The position numbers and the translations under genes were made by a program. Shown in pieces: positions 55,876 to 64,000 of a DNA stretch of 64,000 bases (positions are counted from its first letter, which is position 1; each line of letters starts with the position of its first letter). This stretch comes from Cordia subcordata (lineage: Eukaryota; Streptophyta; Magnoliopsida; Boraginales; Cordiaceae): the NCBI GenBank assembly GCA_028554755.1, contig JAPTOF010000005.1, positions 5,651,501 through 5,715,500 on the forward strand, given 5' to 3'. Under the pieces are notes generated by a model, which was not told the origin of the DNA, searched no databases, and worked only from the letters and a program-made list of their open reading frames with translations.

Positions 55876-58007
55876 AAATATTATATGTTTCCATTGTCAA
55901 AGGTGACAATAAAACTATAAGCAAAAAGAAAGAAGAATTTTAAGCAATAATAATGATGATAGGTAGACCATTTGCCACTAAATCTATCAACGACACCTTA
56001 TATAGATCATATCATCCATTGGACATCTCATTGGCACAAAAAGATACCAATGGTTTTATCTTCATTCAAGGCCATATGAATGAGCTTTGAATGACACCAT
56101 AACATGATTTGACACCCATCACTTACTAAAGCTCTAATTGGCTTAATTGTGAGGATTCAATTGTTGAGTTATAGAGCTTTTAGCAATAAAATTTTAGTAA
56201 AAGTGTTTTTAAATAAAAGTCATTGATTGTTTGATTTTGTCTTTTAGGAGTTAAGCTTTTAGTCATTTTACAAGCAACATTAGACTTACACAAACATGTA
56301 GTATTTTTAGCAAAAGGTAAAGAAATCAATTATTGACATAATACAAAAACAGCTTCTCAAAAATCTTTTCCAAAAAGCTAATTTGGTGCTTCTATTTTCC
56401 AACTTTTTTCCAACTTTGGCTTTTTTATTTTTTTTTATTTTATTAAAATTCGTTTAAAAATGGGCTAAACATGTTAGTTTTAACTTTGAACTAACTTTTG
56501 AACTTATAAAAAGGACTTTTGTATATCTAAAAATTAGGTCATACTGACTCTAAGCCATTAAGCCACTTTAGTGGGATGATTTGACTTCTCATTTTTAGAA
56601 AATGACGTTTATTAGCTTCTATCTTAACTCAAGGTCATTTAATGACTAACATATGATACCATAGCATGATTATTTCTAGACATAAATGACATTTTAATCA
56701 ATGACATGTCAGTACATGACTTCTAAGAGAACCCGCGATGCGGTCTTTGACTTTGGTATACACGATTACACATTCTTCGCTGAGAGCGGGTCTTCAGTTT
56801 TTTCACAGGGACAGGAAAGTTGCTGTTCAGTACCTTCTCCAATTTCCTTGGGGCGTGTAAGTCCTGGCGTTATGAAGTGAACTAGACTGACTTCGGTTTC
56901 TCTCTACATGAACACCCGAGCTTCAATCTGATGTGTTACAAATGATATGACAATCCAATAGACATGTTTAAAATTATGTGTCATTTGCAATGTGCATAAT
57001 TACAATGAAATGACATTCCAACGACATTGCAAATGACATTCGACACTTACACACTCTATCTCACATTCCAATGACTTGTATGATAATCATATACGTGACA
57101 TGCTAATAGCACACGTCTGGTGTGTTTTGTACTTCTCAAGCCTATGTAATGCGACTACCTAAATGTTTTGATTTACCATAAGGTTTGAATGGCTAATATA
57201 ACTTATGGGAACTTTTTAGGTTAATCACAAAGCTCCTTGCAATACCTATCCTTTTAAACAATACAAGTAGATAAAGTGCATGGATGCAAAGAGCTTAGGA
57301 GGAGGAAAGATCAAATTCTGAATTTATGGTGGTTTGCACTCCCAAAACACTAAGACCCTAGTCCACAACCTAAAACTTCCCACTTTAGTATTTCAACCTT
57401 CTATTGTAAGCCAGGTGCTTTCTGCAAATGTTGGTGAAGCACAAGAAAACCAACTCATTGAATCCAAAATACCTTTAAATATATCCTATACTTAAAAATG
57501 TTCTGCACTTTCTTCTCTTGCACTAGAACACCTCTTTATGCTCAAGAGAGTTAATACAACAAGGGTTCAAATGTTAAATGTATTGAAGATAGAAGTATAA
57601 TAGAATAATTTAATGCTTCAAGAATGTGAAATTTATTGGTCAAATCTTAGAGGAACGAACTAAAGAAGTGTTAGGAAGCTCTTAGAATAATGCTCAAAGT
57701 TGAACATCTTTAATAAATATGTGACCTGGTTGTATGTGGTTGGCAATATTTAAATAAAAGGGTGTAAGGACTAATTTCTCAAAACGAAAAGCTCTGGCGG
57801 TTGAGCCTAGACATGATGGTGGTCGACCGCATGCTTATCCCCGTGCATGGCTTGGAAAGCGTAGGTACTAACGAGTAATTCCATCACAATCATGTGGTTG
57901 ACTACACGGATCATTCAAACCAAACCACAAATTTGCAAGTTTGCTAAAGGTCAAAGCAAGTGACTGTATCGTCGACTGCATGCCTCGTCTGCCGAATACA
58001 CTCCTCA
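55876..58007. other. Intergenic, ATGACAT-rich repeat-like DNA
   Basis: No gene is recognised. Words such as aatgacat and attccaatgac recur at 56050-56120, 56600-56720 and 56940-57090. The stretch 56730-56920 is a less AT-rich island of unknown origin. The stretch 57280-57540 resembles an antisense Copia LTR scrap (tttatggtggtttgcactcc). Confidence 0.4.
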
Positions 58008-58119
58008 CTACTCCTCAGAATGATAGCTATTGTACTCCTTCTGATTGTTGGCATTAGGAGGTGGTTGGGTGTCTTAAGGCAAAGCTCCTTGTGGCCTGGC
58101 ATGAAAAGCTTGAGCTAGT

Positions 58120-59260
58120 TGACCCACTTGATTTTCCAATGTCTTCATCCTAGCATTGGTTGACACAATGAATTGTTGAAGCAAATCTTCCAATATTGCC
58201 TTCTTTTCTACCGGTTGTTGTTGCTAAATTTGCTATCTTTGATACTAATTCTACTGAAATCCTAGTGGTACTGCTCGTGTAGGATGAGCAAAATTTCCGT
58301 GATTATTAGCCTATGAAAAATTGGGATGATTCCTCTAACCCGGATTAAAAGAATTTGAAAAGGGTTGCTCTGCTGCCTATTTTGATTCTGAACATGGTTC
58401 TCATCTTTAATGTTATATAGACACTGGTAGTGGTGATGATTATCTCCACAATGATCACAAACTACTAGAACTAGCTGTAACTACTACTTGATTATTATTT
58501 ATGCTCTACGCTACTTTTTTTCCCAGTGCTACCAACTCCACAGTAATTTGGTTTGTATCAACTTCAATCATACCCGCAGTTTTGCTCAATCTTCAGTAGG
58601 ATCCACCCATTACTGATTTCCAGATGCCATGTCTTCAATTATTTTGATAGTCTCTGCTGATCCTCTGCCCATCAAATTTCCATTGATTGCTATATTGAGA
58701 TTGCCTTGATCTATCCGCGATAAACCCATGAAAAATGATTGAACCTGCAACCAATCTGGTCTGATGATGTGGACACCTCTTCAACAAATCCTTGAAACAA
58801 TCCCATGCCTCATATAGCATTTCATGTGGTTGTTGCTTGAAATTGTAAATATCATTCCTCAGCTGGGCAATCTTGGCAAGAGGGATGAACTTAGCCAAGA
58901 ACAAGTCCATCAACCCATCCCGCGTTGTAACAAATTCATTGGGCAAAATTTCAAGCGAATCATATGGTCTACCAGCTAAGGTGAATGGAAACAGAGTCAA
59001 TCTAATAGCATCCATTGAGACTTAATGATATTTGAAGGTGTCATTGAGCTTCAAAAATTGCTTGGCATGTTTGGTAGGATTTTCATGTGACATCCCATGA
59101 AACTGGTTCACTTCAAGATTCTGAATCATAGTTAGATTAATTTCAAAATTGTTGGCTACTATGCTAGTCTCCGAATACTCGACTTTAGAGAGCCGATGTA
59201 TGGCACAACATAATCCATGATGGACTTCTCAGCTTCTTTTTGATTATTTTCTTTAGCCAT
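58120..59260 (-). pseudogene. A-family gag remnant (second locus)
   Basis: The start MAKENNQ at 59260 agrees with the plus-strand copy. The capsid core is open at 59015-58635: MDAIRLTLFPFTLAGRP, LMDLFLAKFIP, LRNDIYNFKQQ, EMLYEAWDCFKDLL. Frameshifts follow. The C-terminal part includes the reverse complement of the tcaagtgggtcaactagctc phrase (about 58115). It is inactive. Confidence 0.82.
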
Positions 59261-59462
59261 CTCTATTCCTTCAGATTGAATACTAAGCTTCTTTAACTTC
59301 CGCAAGGTCCTCTCAATCTCTAAATCAAGTGGAGTAACTTAGGATTTTGGCTCTTGTTTATACACAAATTATGAGCACCTGTAAAACAAAACAAAAAGAA
59401 AATTTAAGCTAGGCAAAGAATAAATGTATCAATGTCAACAAACAAAAATGAGTAATTTGGCT

Positions 59463-59479
59463 CCTCGGCAATGGCATCA
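59463..59479 (-). other. A-family primer-binding site (second locus)
   Basis: The minus strand reads TGATGCCATTGCCGAGG, 6 bp after the LTR end. It is a variant of the tRNA-Asp complement. Confidence 0.7.
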
Positions 59480-59717
59480 AAAATTTGTTGCCAAAATATC
59501 GCACACGCAAGAGTACATACCGCACAAATAATAAATGATGAATAGATATTGTTCCGTCGAGGAGCATTAACCAATTTTTCTGTTAATCACCACATATTAT
59601 TCTCAATCTTAGTCAAATTGATCAATATTGAAAATTGTAAGAAGTGAATACTCAAAATTAAATAAAAAATGAATAGAATAAATAACAAAATCAATGGAGA
59701 ACGCCTAGGACTACAAT

Positions 59718-59945
59718 GGGCTTGTTTGGATTGGCTTTTTTCAAAAGCGCTTTTTTTAACAGCTTTTGAAAAATAGTTTTTTGAGAAGTTGAAAATTCTG
59801 ACTTCTTAAAAGAGCTGTATTTGAGTTTTTTTTTCAGAGTTTCAGCTTTTTTGGAAACCAAATCAAATAGTTATTGCAAATTTAACATAACTTTTTCAGC
59901 AAAAAAAGTGTTTTTTCCTAAAAAAAAGCCAATCCAAACAGGCCC
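59718..59945. mobile_element. Tourist-like MITE, copy 1 (in A LTR)
   Basis: A 228-bp element with inverted ends gggcttgtttggattggctttttt and gggcctgtttggattggctttttt is flanked by aat on both sides. The uninterrupted LTR copies read straight across this point. The 3-bp A/T duplication and GGGC-TGTTTGG termini suggest a PIF/Harbinger (Tourist) type. Confidence 0.85.
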
Positions 59946-60475
59946 AATTTCATCTAATGCAAAATCAATATTCCCATCGCATCCATCTTAATTGAGATTG
60001 TTTACTAACCTGGGGAACTATTGTTTCTTTAACTCTCTGTCAAGCAATTAAAGAACTAATTCAATCTAAACCAAAAGCTATATGTCTTTGCCAATGGATT
60101 AAATTAAATTGACTAAGTTTTTGCCCCATTGGCTACCTAGGATTATTAGGTATATGTTTATTCTAATTACGAATCAAATTAGTCTCATCCACTTGGTTTT
60201 ATTCAAATAAAGCCTATTCATTCTAGACCTAAAACCCAATTTCCTTTGTCAATTCCATTAGGCTTTGTCAAATTAATAGTTGACCAAGCAATTAAAAATT
60301 TAGCACAAGAATGAATAAGTAATCGATTACTCAATCATAGATGGAATACAATGGAAACAAAATCTCAATTAACTGACAGAGAATCCATTGTAATTCTAGA
60401 ATAAGCAATTAGTTCAACATAGCCATCAAAAGCATCACCATAGTATTACAAGGTTGAACCATAACAATAAAAGTG

Positions 60476-60478
<3 letters not shown>

Positions 60479-60518
<40 letters not shown>
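60479..60518. repeat. (GA)n microsatellite
   Basis: About 20 uninterrupted GA units lie within the A LTR. The equivalent position of the plus-strand LTRs (about 17265) has only a ctctct-type trace, so it expanded in this copy. Confidence 0.95.
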
Positions 60519-60521
<3 letters not shown>

Positions 60522-61109
60522 GGAAAACTCTGTTATGTTGTAGAATCCTTCAAAATCTTTATGTTTTCCCACTCCAAACGTGTCCAATTGTGTTCTCTAA
60601 GGAGTAGGCGAGTCCCCTGGTGTAGAATGCTTCTCCCTTTAATTAGGTTAAAGCCCATTAAATAGCTTTAGTTGGACGCCTAAACTAAGGTAAAATGGGT
60701 CCAAAATCACCGCTGCGCATGTTCTTTACAGGCCTAGCCCCATCTAGATGGCAGATTCTCCCTGCTAGATGGGACGCTCTTTATCTAAAACGCTTTTCTT
60801 CAGCTTTCACAACTCTATAGATGGAAAGATCTCCTATCCAGATAGGAAGCTCTCAACGAAGCATGAGATGTTCTTACATTTTTATCCTCTTCTAGCTACT
60901 CTAAGCATGAATCTTCTTTGCTCTAACCATCTTTCTCACGAATTCCCCCTAAAAATAACCAAAACAAACATCGAATTAAGTAAACATGCTTCAAAACTAA
61001 ACTGAAACTCAAACTAATGAAATTACTCAAATAGACTCCAAATCTAATGAAAATGAGACTCAAAGCCAACATGTATGAAGACAAGTAACTCTCTTATAGA
61101 GACTTATCA

Positions 61110-62510
61110 TACCCCCAAACTTCATATTTTGCTAGTCCTTAGCAAAAGACTAGGACCAACACACAACTCTAAAATGAAAACAAACACAAGCACGACTCAA
61201 ACATGACGACCGAGCCAAAGTCAACCCACTCATGGTCCTCATACATTCTCAAGAATCTGCAAACCATGCACTAGTTAAGCCTTTAGGGAATTAACCTTGT
61301 GTGTGTGAAGATTGTCTAACAAGCATGCAGCCTAGATTGGTTTATGCCTAGGTTATAAGTGACCAAGCCTCACTTCTCATATATCTGTTTGTCTCGCCTC
61401 TTATTGCTAGTATAGGCAACTCTCTCAGCTTCGATCAAAAGGTGTTTTAGGGTTGCAGCATAAGGCTAAGGATAGGGTGTGGTAAGGATAATAGCAAGGC
61501 TAATTGATCCCTAACAATTGGGTGTTCTCAGACGAAATGAGCTACATTTCCACGTCTCTTTAACACATGAATTGCCCTTACCCCTTTTCAAACATCAACA
61601 TAAGAACAAAAAGAAACAACATTCCCCAAACTTAATTTTTTGCCCATCTTGGGGTGCAAAACTTGAGAATTGCAATTTTTTATTGCTTTTTCTCTTTTCA
61701 CTTTTTTTATACTTTTTTTTTCTTATTTTATTTTCACATTGTTCAAAGCAACATTTCTTTTGTTTCTTTTACAATCTCAAGGATGTAATATAGAGATCAA
61801 GGACAAACATAACAAAAGAAACTGAAGCACTATACATAGATTCTATCATACTTAGCTCACTTGACCTTCAAACATTCCAATTGCTAGCGATACAAGGGTC
61901 TAAGTTATATTATCATTAGGCTAGGATAAATTTACTAGGCTAAACAACAAAAAGGCTCTGGCTTAACATGGCTACTAGGGTTATATAAATAATCAGGTGG
62001 TCTAAAAAAAGCTCAAATGGTCCAAAACAAATGCCCAAACCATTTCTTAAGTGAGTGAAAGCTTTAAAATTTTTGCCTTGAGAGGAAAATGGAGCAAATT
62101 CTAAAGAATAAGAGCTCAACCACAAATAATTTGAGCATAAAACTTTCTAAGCCAAGTAATGCAAGATAGACAATCTATGTGCTCAAAGTTTAAGGCACTC
62201 ATCCTCTAGCAAAACTAGAAACTCGATAAGTAGTACCCATCATGTACTTAAGACCATAGAACAGGCTTTCAAATGCTCAACAAAAAACAAAGAACAACAC
62301 TACATGTTGGCAAACATACGTAAAAAAAAAATAATAATAATTTTTTTTAAAAATTTTGACCTCCCTCCCACTAAACTTGAGAACTACTTTGCCCTCAATG
62401 TGAAGGATAGATAGTAAAAGACACACATAAATAAACATTAAAAATAAATTACAAAAGCTAAAAAGAAAAGAAAATAAAATAAGTGAAACAAAGAGACTTC
62501 CCCAAAACTA
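61110..62510 (-). other. A-family 3' non-coding region (second locus)
   Basis: This is the reverse-strand counterpart of 20495-21921, with the same order of phrases (reverse complements of ggttgagttcttcttcctta and of the tgcgcaaagaaataag area). Short ORFs here are not genes. Confidence 0.75.
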
Positions 62511-63294
62511 TCAAGGCGGCCTGAACTCGTCTCCCTCTTTGACTTTATGCTCTAAGACATTAAGAAGTGGATACTCACAATTAGGACCACCTGATGAAAA
62601 CATAAGCTCAGGATTCTCTATTTGATTCTCGTTCAAATTGCTTGTTGCAAAATATTCTTCAGGGTTATTGGGTTGCTTCAGAGAAGAGTAAATATTGAAG
62701 GTTATCTTTTGATCGTTAACCCCCATGGTCAATTTACCTAATTGCACATCTATTAAAGCCCTTCCAGTACCAAGGAATGATCTCCCAAGAATAAGTGGCA
62801 TATCTTTGGGCTCGTTGGGATTGGCTTTTTTTAAAAACGTTTTTTTTACAGCTTTTGAAAAACAGCTTTTTTTGAGAAGCTGAAAATTCTGGCTTATGAA
62901 AAAAGCTGTATTTGAGCTTTTTTAGAATTTCAGTTTTTTTTGGAAATCAAATCAAATAGTTATTGCAAATTTAGTGTAACTTTTTCAGGAAAAAAATACT
63001 TTTTCCTGAAAAAAAGCCAATCCAAACAAGCCCTTTATCCTCCTCCATGTCTAGAATAGTGAAATTTGTTGGCAAAATAAATTTGTCCACTGTCACAAGA
63101 ACATCATTAATAATACCTCTAGGAAAATTCAAAGTTCTATCTACCATCTGCAAGGTAACTAAAGTAGGCTTACTATCCCCTAAACTTAATCTCCAAGCTA
63201 TCGAAAGCGGTATCAAATTGACATTAGCCCCCAAATCACAAAGTGCCTTCCTGAAGGTTTGAGAGCCAATGACACAAGGAATAGTAAAGCTCAC
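62511..63294 (-). pseudogene. A-family aspartic protease remnant split by a MITE
   Basis: The upstream half (63294 to about 63035) carries ALCDLGANVNLIPLSIAWRL and VDKFILPTNFTILDMEEDK, with the DLGA catalytic loop. The downstream half (about 62804-62511) carries MPLILGRSFLGTGRALIDV and ends EGDEFRPP. A 226-bp MITE (62808-63033) sits between them. Apart from that insertion this stretch is open, so it is better preserved than the plus-strand copy. Confidence 0.87.
62808..63033. mobile_element. Tourist-like MITE, copy 2 (in protease)
   Basis: This 226-bp element has ends gggctcgttgggattggctttttt and gggcttgtttggattggcttttttt (reverse), with ttt on both sides as a 3-bp duplication. It is the same family and internal sequence as copy 1 (agctgtatttgagctttttt). 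Confidence 0.87.
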
Positions 63295-63299
63295 GGGAT

Positions 63300-64000
63300 C
63301 CTTTAGCTTAAGTGAAAGCTTTCTTTGGATAATTACGCTTCACTAGTGCTGCAGTCTCACAATCACCTAGCCTTCTCTTTTTAGACAAGATATCCTTTGT
63401 ACACTTTACATAGCTAGGCATCTGTTCAAGAGCTTCAATGAAAGGAATATTTATTGAGAGCTTTTAAATACCTCCAAAATTTTCTAAAATTGCTTGTCTA
63501 GATTATTCTTCTGCAATCTCGCGAGAATGGTGGTGGAGGATAATTTGGCTTTACAGCTTCTTCTCCAGGCTCCTCAACTAATTGCTCCTTCTGAACCACT
63601 ATTTCCAAAGACTTTTCTTACTTTTCTTTTGAATTTTCCTTTTCAAGCAGAATGGATGATTAACCTTTCTTATTTACCTCAACTATAGGAAAAGCACTTG
63701 TTAACTCCTTACCACTCCTCAGAATGATAGCTTTGCACTCTTTCTAGTTATTGGCGTTGGGAAGTGGCTAGGTGTCTAAAGGCAAAGCTCCTTGTGGCCT
63801 ATTATGAGAAGCTTGAGCTAGTTGACCCACTTGATTTTCCAATGTCTTCATCCTAGCATCAGGACACAATGAATTGTTGAAGCAAATCTTCCAATGTTGC
63901 CTTTCCTCCCCCCCCCCCTCCCCCTAACAATTGCTATTGCTGAATTTGTTGTCTTTGATAGTGATTCTACTGAAATCCTAGTGGCACTGTTGGTGTAAGC
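63300..64000 (-). pseudogene. A-family gag C-terminal part, runs off the window
   Basis: The minus strand matches 19350-19800 of element A, including the phrase for VGQLAQA and the region before the protease. It is broken by frameshifts. A C-run of 11 followed by tcccccc lies at 63909-63925. The rest of the element lies beyond the window. Confidence 0.75.

Larger units (their letters stand above)
59486..61109 (-). repeat. A-family LTR (second locus, with MITE)
   Basis: It runs from TGATAAGTC to TTGGCAACA and is 1624 bp long. Subtracting the 228-bp MITE and its 3-bp duplication leaves about 1.39 kb, the length of the other A LTRs. A purine tract tttgggggta precedes it. It contains a GA microsatellite at 60479-60518. 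Confidence 0.9.
58008..64000 (-). mobile_element. LTR retrotransposon A family, second locus (tandem or rearranged)
   Basis: The minus strand reads, from the window's right edge: gag C-terminal part, protease, non-coding region and purine tract. One full LTR (61109-59486) follows, then a primer site and gag again, down to about 58008. A single LTR therefore has internal sequence on both sides, as in a tandem array formed by LTR-LTR recombination. The gag end at 58008-58200 repeats the text at 63716-63900. The left end has no LTR and no target duplication. The right end lies outside the window. Confidence 0.85.

Overview
The window is nuclear DNA of a eudicot plant, probably a woody or other repeat-rich species. 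It is AT-rich, has plant-type spliced genes, and is dominated by plant transposons: LTR retrotransposons, a LINE, a Helitron remnant, MULE-like and hAT-like elements, MITEs and an Au-like SINE. A complete CCaMK gene, the kinase of root-symbiosis calcium signalling that Brassicaceae lack, suggests an arbuscular-mycorrhiza-competent species. I cannot name the species.

Only two intact host genes are supported. The first (37539-44676, +) is a FAR1-related transcription factor gene of FRS3 type. Its large first coding exon is followed by three short ones, giving a predicted 853 aa. The second (50312-52950, -) is CCaMK/DMI3 in seven coding exons, with a predicted 515 aa: kinase, calmodulin-binding segment and three EF hands. 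The two genes converge tail to tail with about 5.6 kb between them. Nothing in the sequence shows that they act together.

Layout: 1-7.4 kb holds two decayed copies of a cytochrome P450 (CYP736A-like) last exon in a duplicated block, with AT-rich repeats between them. 8.3-12.7 kb is a dead LINE carrying a hAT-like insert and a 944-bp MULE with a perfect 10-bp target-site duplication. 13.1-17.1 kb holds a Helitron-type Pif1 helicase remnant, part of which lies in a 1.76-kb tandem duplication. 16.28-31.16 kb is a nested retrotransposon complex: a Gypsy-like element (B, TSD ACCAT) whose 5' LTR was hit by a second LTR element (A, gag plus protease only, TSD AAGCC) and by a 2.68-kb Copia-type element in reverse orientation. 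31.7-33.1 kb is a TIR element. 34.2-34.4 kb is an Au-like SINE with a 16-bp TSD in the FRS3 upstream region. 41.5-44.2 kb, inside FRS3 intron 3, looks like organelle (mitochondrial-type) DNA. 53-58 kb is gene-poor and holds an RNase H-like LINE fragment. 58-64 kb (-) is a second A-family locus in which a single LTR has internal sequence on both sides, with two related MITEs inserted.

There is no bacterial-style or defence-style system here. The most informative features are the datable nested insertions, the RT-less gag-protease element family A, the non-canonical GC-AG intron inferred in CCaMK, the duplicated C-terminal exon module of FRS3 and a small ORF carried between the arms of the MULE.
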